From Verrucomicrobia bacterium SCGC AAA164-M04 (GTDB lineage: Bacteria; Verrucomicrobiota; Verrucomicrobiae; Verrucomicrobiales; Akkermansiaceae): a DNA stretch of 64,000 nucleotides. This document shows positions 18,745-27,705 of the stretch, piece after piece. The position numbers and the translations under genes are program-made. The stretch's first letter is position 1. Each line of letters opens with the position of its first letter. The notes under the pieces were generated by a model. It was not told the DNA's origin, ran no database searches, and saw nothing but the letters and a program-made list of their open reading frames with translations. The DNA is taken from contig KB912070.1 in the NCBI GenBank assembly GCA_000383735.1, positions 69,334 to 133,333 on the forward strand, written 5' to 3'.

Positions 18745-19692
18745 CTAATCTTTTAAAATAATCTTTCTCCGATCGCCGTGCTGTTGATGTGCGCGGTCCT
18801 TACATTGTAATTTCAAGTCAGCGAATGTTTCCGTAAGCTTCATGTCGAGCCAGCCGTGGGCATGGCCTTTCCCAAAATAATAACTAACGGCTGGTTGGTT
18901 TACGAGATGAAGGTGTTCTTTTTGATGGTGCTGCCATTCGTGAGTATGGCCATAGAGATAAGCCCGAGCGTGTTTTCTTTTGGTAAGTATTTTTAAGAGA
19001 GATTGTCCATCGCTCATTCCCCTGATGGGACGTATGCCACGATTGGGAAACGGATTGTAGTGACCGAAGACAAGAGCTGGCTTATCGGCTCGCGTGTCGA
19101 GTTGTTTAGCAAGCCAGTTCAACTGACTTTCTCCTAAAGAGCCCCTTTTTCCTGAATCCAATAGAATGAAGTTTGCATGAGGCAATTCAATGACACTCGC
19201 CTGAATACCCAGCTGTTCTTTTTTTAGAAAGGGGAGTAAGCTCCACAGGTTGTTCCGATTGTCGTGATTTCCAATCGTCACATGAACGGTGATACCAACA
19301 AGACGAATTGGTTCAAGGATCTTGATGAGCTCACGGTATTCGGCCTCTGTCCCTCTGCTGTGAGTGCAGTCGCCGTTGATGATCAAGTTGGCGGGTCTGG
19401 GATTGAGTGCGATGACGTCTTCAACTACCTTTGCGAGAGATTGTGCCATATTTACACTTTCGTGTTCGTCCTCACTGACTGGAGACCCCGGCCATTTTGT
19501 TCCTGGGTATGCAAGATTTGGATCATCACTGATATGGGTGTCCGCAAGCAATGCGACGCGGCTCTGATCTAACTTAGGGGTAATATTCTCAGCGGCGTCT
19601 AATCTCCGCGCTGCGATCATTGCGCTTCCTCCAAGAGCAAGGGAACTCTTGATGAATTCACGACGTGCGATGGGCGGTAGTGCTATTGGCAT
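18745..19692 (-). CDS. Tat-exported calcineurin-like metallophosphoesterase
   Basis: The 315-residue product has a Tat signal 'ARREFIKSSLALGGSAMIAA'. All metallophosphoesterase blocks are present: 'VALLADTHISDD' (D-x-H), 'LIINGDCTHS' (GD), 'VTIGNHDNR' (GNHD), 'ALVFGHYNPF' (GH) and 'AYLYGHTHEWQ' (GHTH), giving the dinuclear metal site. Exported members hydrolyse nucleotides, phosphodiesters or sugar phosphates. The end is 52 bases past a possible small plus-strand gene, and the start lies 23 bases downstream of the mscS stop, so the two minus-strand genes may form an operon. Confidence 0.9.
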   Translation of the reverse strand: MPIALPPIARREFIKSSLALGGSAMIAARRLDAAENITPKLDQSRVALLADTHISDDPNLAYPGTKWPGSPVSEDEHESVNMAQSLAKVVEDVIALNPRPANLIINGDCTHSRGTEAEYRELIKILEPIRLVGITVHVTIGNHDNRNNLWSLLPFLKKEQLGIQASVIELPHANFILLDSGKRGSLGESQLNWLAKQLDTRADKPALVFGHYNPFPNRGIRPIRGMSDGQSLLKILTKRKHARAYLYGHTHEWQHHQKEHLHLVNQPAVSYYFGKGHAHGWLDMKLTETFADLKLQCKDRAHQQHGDRRKIILKD

Positions 19693-19715
19693 TTTGAACT
19701 AATTATGGTGTTCGC

Positions 19716-20549
19716 CTACTCATTAGCGCTTCCTTTTAAATGCACGTCCCTTTGAGGGTAAGGAATTGAAATTCCAGCTTCGTCGAGTGCAAGTTTGACG
19801 TTCTTTGTGAAATCCAACTTGGCCTGCCACCAGTCTTCTCGCTTATACCATGCTTGTATAATAATATTTACTGAGCTGTCGCCAAGCGACACGACATCGA
19901 CGCGAGTTGGCTCGTCCTTGAGAACACGGATGTCACCGTCGATGACCGATTGTATCGTTTTAAACGCCTTTTCGATGTCGTCTTCGTAAGCGATTCCGAC
20001 TGTTTCGTTAAGACGGCGCATGTCTCTATCGGTCACGGTATAGTTAATGATTTCGCTGCCCCAGATTTTGCTGTTGGGGATCATGACGGATGGTCCATCC
20101 GCTTCGTGTGCCTGAGTAACGAATAATCCGAGTTCGTCGATGATGATGACCTTACCCCCGATGTTTACTGAATGTCCTACGCTAAAAGGCCGTAAAGCCA
20201 GAAGCATGATACCGGAGGCTACGTTACTGAGGGTTCCTTGGAGGGCCAAGCCGACTGCGATACCTGAGGCGCCGAGCAGTGCGATAAAGCTGGTTGTTTC
20301 AACACCGAACTGCCCAAGGACGGTGATGATTGTAAGGGCGATAACGAGAAGATAAACACATCGGACCATTACTTTTTCAATAAGTGGATCGAGGTTAACT
20401 TTGCTTTCCATCAGCTTCGCAGTCGCACGGGATAGGATTTTCGCCAGCCAGAAGCCGATGATAAGAATTAAGACTGCTCCCAATACTCTCATGCCGTGCT
20501 CGACAGTAAAGTCGGTGAGCTTCTCTAAAAGTGCCTCTTTCGTGATCAT
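19716..20549 (-). CDS. mscS: Small-conductance mechanosensitive channel (MscS family)
   Basis: The 277-residue membrane protein has three N-terminal membrane helices (about residues 20-40, 62-85, 88-115). The third is the Gly/Ala-rich pore helix 'LLGASGIAVGLALQGTLSNV'. The cytoplasmic beta and alpha/beta domains follow, with 'ALRPFSVGHSVNIGGKVI', 'VMIPNSKIWGSEIINYTV' and the end 'GISIPYPQRDVHL'. This matches E. coli MscS in length (286) and layout. It releases solutes during osmotic down-shock. The start has a 408-base upstream region. Confidence 0.95.
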   Translation of the reverse strand: MITKEALLEKLTDFTVEHGMRVLGAVLILIIGFWLAKILSRATAKLMESKVNLDPLIEKVMVRCVYLLVIALTIITVLGQFGVETTSFIALLGASGIAVGLALQGTLSNVASGIMLLALRPFSVGHSVNIGGKVIIIDELGLFVTQAHEADGPSVMIPNSKIWGSEIINYTVTDRDMRRLNETVGIAYEDDIEKAFKTIQSVIDGDIRVLKDEPTRVDVVSLGDSSVNIIIQAWYKREDWWQAKLDFTKNVKLALDEAGISIPYPQRDVHLKGSANE

Positions 20550-20958
20550 ACTTGTGTTTACTTACTAGGAATTTTCTTTCAACGAATTGGGGGGAACGGT
20601 CTTGTTAAGTGAAGAAACGGTGGGGAAAATGACAAGAAATCGGGAAGATGTTGCCGAGGTCAATATCTCGCCCTAGCGGCTTTCGATTTGATAACTTTTC
20701 ATTTTTCACGGTCCATTATTCTACTTGATTGTTCACATTGACTTCAACAACTAATCAGAGCTCTTTGAAAATGAATCAGTGAATTCAATTCATTCGATTT
20801 ATCATAGTATTAAGAATATTTTATAGGGAATAATGAGATGAAAGTGGTAAGCCGTAGAAACTATTTGAGAGCCCTTTAGATGGCAAGATTTCGATCTTAT
20901 GTCATCGAGGTAGTGCTTTCGATAGTGTTTGGATCTCCGGAGGCGCCGCTGCCGTCAA
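20550..20958. other. AT-rich intergenic region upstream of mscS
   Basis: The 409 bases between the symporter stop and the mscS start (both minus strand) become strongly AT-rich near 20740-20840. A small palindromic element, TGAAT-TCA-ATTCA type, occurs around 20775-20795. I see no gene or clear terminator. It presumably carries the mscS promoter. Confidence 0.4.
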
Positions 20959-22461
20959 TTAAGGTGAGTGCGACGGTGTCTTTTTTGAGATCATAAACGT
21001 GCTTACAAACAACCCGGCCAGAAAAATGGTTAAGGTTCCGACGACAATCGTGAGGTTGCTGTGAATCATGGGTTGGAGTTTCTCAGGAATCCACGAGGAG
21101 CTGAGCCAGAAAATCACGATGACACCCAAGGTCACTCCGGTGGCTGCGGCTGCGTTTCCTGCCCTCTTCACGATGAGTCCGAGCAGAAACAGACCCAGCA
21201 TGCCACCGGCGAAGATACCTGACAGTTGCCACCAGATATCGAGGATGTTCTTGGTCTTACTGGTGAGGAGTAGAGCTGTGCTGGTTCCGATGACGCCCCA
21301 GACTATGGTTGAAACTCTCAAGACCAATATCGCCTCTCTTTCAGTTACGGCTTGCGCACGGCGAAATAGCCGGGTCCAAAGATCTTTGAGTGTGATTGTA
21401 GCCGAGCTGTTCAGGCTTGTGTCGATGGTGCTCATGGCTGCGGCAGCAAGTGCGGCGATGATGAGTCCGCCAAGACCGGTTGGGAGGTGATGAGCCATGA
21501 AGTGAGGGAGGATTGAGTCTTCAAACTTGCCTTCTCCGGCCATTTTCTCGATGGCTGCGATCTCCTCGGGCATGGCCTTGTAAAAGCTGAAGAGCAGGGA
21601 CCCGATCAGGAAGAATAGGAGTGAAACTGGGAGGTAAAGCATTGCACCGATCCACAGCGAACGGTTTGCGGCGGCGTCGTTTTGCGCGGTATGGTAGCGC
21701 TGGATGTAGTTTTGATCGATGCCGAAATTTGTCAGGTTGATGAAAAGTCCGTATACCAAGACGATCCAAACAGTGGAGGTGACTAGGTCGGTTATGTTCC
21801 AGCTGCCGAGTGAGAATTTTTCGTTGTCGACTGCGATCGCAAGCGCGCTTGATACGCCATCTGGATGCTTGGCGAGGATAGTGATAATTACCAAAATCGC
21901 TCCCAACGTGAGAACGATCGATTGGATGGCATCGGTCCAGATCACCGCTTCGATTCCTCCGATCAAGGTATAGGCGGTAACTAGTATTCCGGAAACAAGG
22001 ATGATGCTGGTGAGATCCCAGCCGGTGATTTGCTGTAAACCGATAGCTACTCCAAGCATGATGGTTGCGGTGCGCGCGATTTGGGTCAGGAGATAGCAGA
22101 TTACGGCATAGATCCGAGCCCAGACGCCAAAGCGTTTTTCGAGGTGCTCGTAGGCCGAAATTTCGCCGGTGTCGCGGTAGAATTTCACGAACCACTTCGT
22201 CGCGATGAGGATCGCGATCGGAATGGAGAGTGAAAACACGAAGGCGTTCCAGTTTCCAGCATAGGCTTTTCCGGGGACGCCGATGAAGGTATTCGAAGAG
22301 AGATAGGTTCCGAAGAGGCTGAGCCCGATGACCCATCCGGGTAAGCGTCCGTCTGCTTTCATAAAGCTCTCAGAAGTTTTGCTCCGGCGAGCGAAACAGC
22401 ACCCAATGCCTAAGACGATGGCGAGATAGGCAGTGAGGACGATGATGTCGGCTGTCTTCAT
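20959..22461 (-). CDS. Sodium:solute symporter (SSS family), coupled to the sialidase gene
   Basis: About 500 residues with roughly 13 membrane segments. Family landmarks are 'SNTFIGVPGKAYAGNWNAFV', 'YTLIGGIEAVIWTDAIQS' (the SSS signature region) and 'LAAAAMSTIDTSLNSSATI', which lines the sodium site. The start is chosen at 22461 because the ATG overlaps the sialidase stop as ATGA, the usual arrangement for translational coupling; an ATG nine bases earlier (22470) is possible. Coupling suggests import of a monosaccharide released by the sialidase-like enzyme, possibly sialic acid or another acidic sugar. That substrate is inferred. Confidence 0.9.
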   Translation of the reverse strand: MKTADIIVLTAYLAIVLGIGCCFARRSKTSESFMKADGRLPGWVIGLSLFGTYLSSNTFIGVPGKAYAGNWNAFVFSLSIPIAILIATKWFVKFYRDTGEISAYEHLEKRFGVWARIYAVICYLLTQIARTATIMLGVAIGLQQITGWDLTSIILVSGILVTAYTLIGGIEAVIWTDAIQSIVLTLGAILVIITILAKHPDGVSSALAIAVDNEKFSLGSWNITDLVTSTVWIVLVYGLFINLTNFGIDQNYIQRYHTAQNDAAANRSLWIGAMLYLPVSLLFFLIGSLLFSFYKAMPEEIAAIEKMAGEGKFEDSILPHFMAHHLPTGLGGLIIAALAAAAMSTIDTSLNSSATITLKDLWTRLFRRAQAVTEREAILVLRVSTIVWGVIGTSTALLLTSKTKNILDIWWQLSGIFAGGMLGLFLLGLIVKRAGNAAAATGVTLGVIVIFWLSSSWIPEKLQPMIHSNLTIVVGTLTIFLAGLFVSTFMISKKTPSHSP

Positions 22462-25394
22462 TCCGGCCACGCCCCCTCATTCAGGACCACGCCAGGCTGC
22501 AGGTTTTCGGGATTAATGATCACGTGCTTTACCCGCTTGCGGTTCCAGGTGTAAGTCATGTGAACAAGCCCATCCTTAGTTTGAATCATCGCCGGGTAGG
22601 AAAATTCTCCTTCTTTTGCTTTTTCGATCACTGCCAGAGCTTTCCACACGATTCCGTCATCGCTGACTGCTAGATGGATGGCATGCCGTTTGCCCCAGCC
22701 ATTGTTGCCTTGCCCGCCGAGGTGATTGTAGAGGAGGAGATGTCGACCGTTGGCTAGAGTCAGAGCTTCGATGCCTGAGTTGTTGTTGGGAAGGCCGAGC
22801 TTTTTAAGGGGGCTCCAGCTTTCTCCGCCGTCCTTTGATTCGTTCGTGATGATGGCCCCATGTTTAGAGCGATAAAGGGCCTGGATCCTTTGGCCGGAGT
22901 GGGTGAGCAGGGTTGGTTGAATGACCTGAAAGAGCTGCTGTTGTGGCTCAAAGCGGGACCATTTACCGTCGTTTAGTTTTTCAAAGTGAAAACGCCACTC
23001 ATCATCGTGCTCTGTGGATGAGGGGCAGAGCATCGTGCCATCTTTGAGTCGTATTGGTTTTGATCGAACTGGCCCATCAATCCCTTCGGGAAGGCGTTGC
23101 GCGGGTTGGAAAGAGCGGCCGCGGTCGTGGCTCAGCATCAGTTCACCCCACCATTCCCGAGGGTTGGGGCCGACCTTGAAAAAGAGCATGAGCGGCTCAT
23201 TAGCTTCCGGTTGGTAAAGGACAGGATTCCAGCAGGGGTAGCGAAGGTTTTTGTGCTGCAAGCCGTCAGCCCATTGGCGGGGGGACGACCAGCGCTTCCC
23301 GTCGTGGTAACTCGACCAGATGCCGACATCCGGGTTTTTTTCTTTGGTGCCTCCGAACCAAGCGGCAACTAGACCGCGCGAGGTTTGTGCGAGTGTCGAG
23401 GCATGGCATTCCTTATGGGGGGCATTTTGGAAGATGAACTCTTCGCTAATGAGACCTGAGAAACGTGAGGGAGTGATTTCTTTCGGCTTACGAGGTTTCA
23501 GTGTTGAGGGTGGATAAGACACGCAGTCTTCATGCTTGATGAAGTAAAGTCGCCCGTTCTCTGATCCGACGATCAGGTCCGGTTTTCCGTTCCTATCAAA
23601 GTCGCAAACCGTCGGACTGCTGGTATGGCCGGACACATTTCGTTTTGCGAGATTGCCGATCTTTTTAAGTATGACCTTCCCATCTCCGGTATCCTGGCAA
23701 TTTCTCCACCAAGTCGTATTTTGGGAATTCGTAAGGATGTCGAGCCGCCCGTCCCTGTCCCAGTCGACCACCGCGAGTTTTACCCGGCCTGAGCCTCCTG
23801 CTGTGACGGCGTTGAGTCTCACCGGATGAAGATCTTCATCAAGAAAGATGCGGGTTTCCATTCGGGCCCGGCTCTGGCAGGTGAGGAATCCCTCTTGGTC
23901 GAGTATGACGAGATCAAGCTTTCCGTCCGCATCAAAATCCGTTGCGAGTGGGGTGGTTCGCCATTGAGTCTGCAGGTTTTCAGCAAGGTTTTGCCACCAG
24001 TAGAAGGCGGGTGGTAGCTCCTTTGACCAAAAGGAAAGAGGTTCTTGAGTAAGGCCGCTTCCGGTGTTGCGTAGCAACTGAAGCTTGGGCCAGATGGAGT
24101 TGACTAGGATATCGTCGTGACCGTCATCATTCCAGTCTGCAACCGATAGAGTGGTGTAGCCCCACTTTGCTTCGGCAGGCCCCTGGATCGAACCATTTGC
24201 CCCCGCCATAATCCGAAACACCTTATGGTCAGCTTTTAGTAATTCCGGAGCCGACCATTTCGTGCCTTTGCCATCGATGTTAGTGAAGAGAGCAATATTG
24301 CCGGCGGTATTTCCGCAAAGAATATCTTCGTCACCGTCTTTATCCCAATCGTGAGCAAATGGTGTGGCGAGTGCGCCGAACTTCAGCTCGTCTGCTTCTT
24401 GTTGGAAGTAAATCGGTTGCTTGAAGACCGGAAGACTCGCCCCTTCTGGAGAGACATTTTCTACTAAGGCGACGCGTCCGTCTTCGTCACCGACAATAAG
24501 ATCAAAGTCGCCGTCTTTGTCCCAATCGAGCGCAGTGGGCGTGATCATTTGCAAGTGCATCGCGAGAGCCTGTCCATCTGCGCCCACTAGTTTTAAGCCG
24601 GCGCCGTATTCTGGGTTGGTGGCGGAGCCGATATTTTGGAAATAGGTGAAGCCATCGAGGAACTCTCCGCATAGCAAGTCAAGGTCACCGTCTCCATCAA
24701 AGTCCGCGAAGTTCGGGCTTGGCCAGCCATAGACGTCAATTGGTGCGCCGCCAGCTTCGATTTTCACGGGATTCTTTGTGTATTTACCGCCCTCGTTCTT
24801 GATCAGATATACCCAACCGTGCAATGGGCCATTCTGCCAGCGGCCTTGCGCATCATAGGCGTGATCCCACTCGTAGTCCGACCAGTCGCCGATTCCCACG
24901 ATGAGGTCCTGATCACCATCCTGTTCCCAATCGATGTAACGCCACATGTTCGCGCGGGTGCGGCCTTTGCCTTGGTGAATTTTTGAAGTGGGATAGACTT
25001 TGTCGAGTCGGCTGAATTGGTTGGTACGAAAGTCGATATATTCCCGGTTTTCGCGCAGGATACGTGCTTCACCTTTGACATAGCTGATCTGAATATTGTG
25101 ACCGGTTTTTGCGATGTGGACGCCCGGTCTAAAAACCGGCATTTTGACTGAGGAATCTTGTGTTGGGTTTTCAAAAAAATAGAGGCCGTTGCTGGGTTTG
25201 TCTGGGCATGAGACGATCAAATCTAAGTCACCATCCCCATCGTAGTCCATCGGCAGGGGCCAGGCCCAAAGTCCGACGCCGAGATCGACGATGAGATCGG
25301 GATTATTATACTTCAGAGGCTGGAGTTTCCAGTTTTCGGCAAGTATCGCGCCAGAGAGTAGAAAGAGTAAGATGGGGGCGAGAATAAAGTTCAT
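22458..25394 (-). CDS. Secreted FG-GAP/VCBS repeat protein fused to a sialidase-family domain
   Basis: The 978-residue product has a signal peptide ending AILAE. Residues about 40-640 hold nine calcium-loop repeats of the form D-x-D-x-D-G-D-x-D, for example 'DYDGDGDLDLIV', 'DFDGDGDLDLLC', 'DWDKDGDFDLIV' and 'DFDRNGKPDLIV', as in FG-GAP/integrin-like beta-propellers. From about residue 650 a sialidase_2/BNR domain begins ('CHASTLAQTSRGLVAAWFGG', 'LMLSHDRGRSFQ', 'TNESKDGGESWSPLKKLG', with Asp-box S-x-D-x-G-x-x-W motifs). The fusion would make a wide propeller-propeller secreted glycosidase or lectin. It is coupled to the symporter by an ATGA overlap. Confidence 0.88.
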   Translation of the reverse strand: MNFILAPILLFLLSGAILAENWKLQPLKYNNPDLIVDLGVGLWAWPLPMDYDGDGDLDLIVSCPDKPSNGLYFFENPTQDSSVKMPVFRPGVHIAKTGHNIQISYVKGEARILRENREYIDFRTNQFSRLDKVYPTSKIHQGKGRTRANMWRYIDWEQDGDQDLIVGIGDWSDYEWDHAYDAQGRWQNGPLHGWVYLIKNEGGKYTKNPVKIEAGGAPIDVYGWPSPNFADFDGDGDLDLLCGEFLDGFTYFQNIGSATNPEYGAGLKLVGADGQALAMHLQMITPTALDWDKDGDFDLIVGDEDGRVALVENVSPEGASLPVFKQPIYFQQEADELKFGALATPFAHDWDKDGDEDILCGNTAGNIALFTNIDGKGTKWSAPELLKADHKVFRIMAGANGSIQGPAEAKWGYTTLSVADWNDDGHDDILVNSIWPKLQLLRNTGSGLTQEPLSFWSKELPPAFYWWQNLAENLQTQWRTTPLATDFDADGKLDLVILDQEGFLTCQSRARMETRIFLDEDLHPVRLNAVTAGGSGRVKLAVVDWDRDGRLDILTNSQNTTWWRNCQDTGDGKVILKKIGNLAKRNVSGHTSSPTVCDFDRNGKPDLIVGSENGRLYFIKHEDCVSYPPSTLKPRKPKEITPSRFSGLISEEFIFQNAPHKECHASTLAQTSRGLVAAWFGGTKEKNPDVGIWSSYHDGKRWSSPRQWADGLQHKNLRYPCWNPVLYQPEANEPLMLFFKVGPNPREWWGELMLSHDRGRSFQPAQRLPEGIDGPVRSKPIRLKDGTMLCPSSTEHDDEWRFHFEKLNDGKWSRFEPQQQLFQVIQPTLLTHSGQRIQALYRSKHGAIITNESKDGGESWSPLKKLGLPNNNSGIEALTLANGRHLLLYNHLGGQGNNGWGKRHAIHLAVSDDGIVWKALAVIEKAKEGEFSYPAMIQTKDGLVHMTYTWNRKRVKHVIINPENLQPGVVLNEGAWPE

Positions 25395-25491
25395 TGCGCA
25401 ATATTGTGCTCAAAAAGTGCCAACCATCGCAGCCTGAGATGCGCAATGATTTTGGACTTCCTATCGGGTATTTGATAAATATTTTTTTCCG

Positions 25492-26460
25492 TCAGTTCTT
25501 CTTCGCCTCCCTGATGAGCTTCGTTAAAGTCTTATCTAGATCTTCTTTCAACTGCCCCACGTGCCTGATTATTCCTTTATGATCCAATACGTAGATGGTT
25601 GGCCAGCCTACGATGTCCCATTTGCTTGAAATCGGCCCCCCTGCTTTCCCATCTCGAAAATTACGCCAAGTAATCGTGCCATTTTTGACATACTTTGAGA
25701 GCCGCTCTGGAGGGTCAGTGTTTACACCGACCAAAGCAAAAGGTTCGTCTTCCCACTTTTCAACGAGCGACCGCTCGTAGGGAAACATCGATCTGCAGGG
25801 CCCTCACCAGATACCCCAAAACGGCAGGAGAACTACTTTTCCCCGATAATCGCTCAGGCGGAATCTTTTGCCGTCTTGATCGAAACCTTCAATCTCTGGC
25901 GCTTCACAACCCACCACCAAGTGGGTGACCTTATATCTTAAATCCTTGATCCAGCGCTGGAGAAATTCATCTAAATCATCCTCTTTTTCCAGCTTATCTA
26001 AAATGTTCACGACTGTCTGATTCTCCTTAGCACGTTCGGTATCTGTTAGCGTTAAGTCTCTTTGCGCGTCCTCTGCTATTAATAAGGCGAGTCGAAATTT
26101 GGCCCTTTGGTGCACGTTCCCACTGGGCAATTTCTTTATCACTGCTTCTAGTTGTTCCCTTTCCCCATAAAACCCCAAGATTTTTACATACTTCACCATC
26201 AATTGATCATTCTCGGGGATCGACCAGATTAGATCTCCGACCTTCTTCCTTTCTTGGGCGTAGCCATTCTCGATGACCCACTCGATGACCTTAGTTACTC
26301 CTTCCTCCTTTAAATCACTCACCACTAGGTCAAGGACTGCCATAGCCTCCACGTCATTTTTCCTAGACTGACTGATCAGTTTGTTCGCCTCCGCCACGCC
26401 ATCTCCAAGAGCCACCTTTATTAATAGGGCCATGATCGCTATTGCCAATCGTGAGTTCAT
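25492..26460 (-). CDS. TlpA/thioredoxin-like protein with probable selenocysteine (UGPC motif)
   Basis: Read through an in-frame TGA at 25804-25806, the gene encodes 322 residues. The start at 26460 gives a signal peptide 'MNSRLAIAIMALLIKVALG', so it acts outside the cytoplasm. Residues about 20-175 are helical and unassigned. A TlpA/AhpC-TSA thioredoxin fold follows: 'CEAPEIEGFDQDGKRFRLSD', 'GKVVLLPFWGIW', then TGA (residue 219), G-P-C-R-S-M-F-P, 'ALVGVNTDPPERL', and the cis-Pro loop 'GWPTIYVLD'. Relatives read W-C-G-P-C, so the TGA replaces the nucleophilic Cys exactly, with the resolving Cys222 kept. A hairpin with a GGUC loop begins 26 nt after the TGA. Conventional calling would split it into a 218-residue protein without an active site and a 98-residue orphan. 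A nonsense mutation is the alternative. Confidence 0.85.
25763..25778 (-). promoter_or_regulatory. Putative bacterial SECIS hairpin of the TlpA-like gene
   Basis: On the coding (minus) strand ACGAGC and GCUCGU form a perfect 6-bp stem closed by the loop GGUC. There are 31 nt between the UGA and the loop, inside the usual 16-37 nt window for bacterial SECIS elements. The GGUC loop contains the GU pair that SelB recognises in E. coli fdhF. The upper stem GAGC/GCUC is identical to that after the MiaB TGA. Confidence 0.75.
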
Positions 26461-26648
26461 TCTAGGATGATACCAATTTCCCCCTAATAAAGAAACATCC
26501 AAGTCCACGAGAAATATTTCTCTTTTTTGGGTGGTGATTCTAAAAATTAAGCTTGGGGAGGAGTGCAGGATTAAGTCTTCGTCGCGCTTGAGATCTAAAG
26601 AGGAGAACAAGACGCGTTCCCAGTTACTAAAGGGAAGAAGATCCTACT

Positions 26649-27416
26649 TTAGTTGCCCGTCATTTCTTTGAGCTTGGGGATAATCGACTTGGCCCAGATT
26701 TCGTGCGCCTTTTCACTTGGGTGGGTTGTGTCGGGCATCATCTCCCTTGAAAGAACTCCCTTCTCATCGAGAAATTCGGCCCCAATATCCATGAAGCTGA
26801 CGTTTGGGATATCTTTAAGTAAGTCGGGTAGGTAGGAGTTGAGTTCTACAATTTGCCTGCGGTGTGGGTGATTGGGTTGCTCCCGGCGAGGAAAAACACC
26901 CAAGACAAGTATTTTCATCTCGGGATACATAGCGTTGAGTTTTCGGGTGATTTCTTGGACTCCTTCGGCAGCTTGTTTGGGCTTGTCGCTACCCCAGCAA
27001 ATGTTGTTGGTGCCAATCATCAATGAGGCAGCCAAAGGGGCTGGTTTTATTTTGGGAAGGTGGTCGAGGCGCCAAAGAACATGATTGGTGCGATCTCCTC
27101 CAAAGCCCAAGTTCAGTGCGTTGAGCGGAGCGAAGTGTTTTTTCCAGACCGGCTCGCCGGGGCCCTTTTTGTCAAAGTTGTTTGTGATAGAATCACCTAT
27201 TATAAGCAGTTCGACCTTTCGTTCATCTTTTGGATTATTGGACTTCTCAATCTCGGCGATCTTCTCCGCGTGACGGTTGAACCACCAGGAGGCTATGCGA
27301 ACCTCGGGAGTGGTGGATGGGTGCACCTTTGCTTGCTCTTCTGCCGCTACAGCTTGAAAGCTCAAAGTAAAAGAGGCGGTAAATGTGGCTACAAAGCGAG
27401 TCGACAACATTTTCAT
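26649..27416 (-). CDS. Secreted GDSL-family acylhydrolase (PAF-acetylhydrolase IB-like)
   Basis: The start at 27416 gives 'MKMLSTRFVATFTASFTLSF', a signal peptide, and about 255 residues. SGNH blocks are 'LLIIGDSITNNFDKKG' (catalytic Ser), 'LNLGFGGDRTNHVLWRL', 'ASLMIGTNNICWGSDKP' (GxNN) and 'DTTHPSEKAHEIWA' (Asp/His). This pattern matches the platelet-activating-factor acetylhydrolase beta/gamma-like subgroup widely used by planctomycetes and Verrucomicrobia for sugar ester removal. The gene upstream is the Sec-containing TlpA-like gene, which reads the same way but in a separate unit. Confidence 0.9.
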   Translation of the reverse strand: MKMLSTRFVATFTASFTLSFQAVAAEEQAKVHPSTTPEVRIASWWFNRHAEKIAEIEKSNNPKDERKVELLIIGDSITNNFDKKGPGEPVWKKHFAPLNALNLGFGGDRTNHVLWRLDHLPKIKPAPLAASLMIGTNNICWGSDKPKQAAEGVQEITRKLNAMYPEMKILVLGVFPRREQPNHPHRRQIVELNSYLPDLLKDIPNVSFMDIGAEFLDEKGVLSREMMPDTTHPSEKAHEIWAKSIIPKLKEMTGN

Positions 27417-27705
27417 TTCGTCAATGTGAGGGTTTTGCAATGTCTCACAAGCTTAAGATTCAGAGCAATTAAGAGATCGTATTTCAGATCTTTCTCGATT
27501 TTAGATCGGCGCTATCTAAAAATAGAGGACTTTAAAAGAGTCGATCCTCCTTTGGTTGTTGGCGTAGTGTTGGGATCCGTTCTGTTTTACCCGAATCTCT
27601 GGGAGGTATGGTTTTTACGATAGACCTGTAAACGCTAATCAGATCGGTAATGAAGAGGGTATTTACGCATCCAAAAAAAATAGTCTGCGAGCTTGCTGTG
27701 CGGGA

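Noticed and set aside
21521..22336. 271-residue minus-strand frame
   Set aside because: It is an alternative frame inside the symporter, rich in Arg and His, typical of a shadow.
25492..25788. A separate 98-residue thioredoxin-like gene starting at 25788
   Set aside because: Its frame is the direct continuation of the upstream TlpA-like frame across a single TGA, and as a stand-alone protein it would begin after the active-site motif.
27060..27623. 187-residue plus-strand frame
   Set aside because: Mostly antisense to the GDSL esterase; the composition is not protein-like beyond it.
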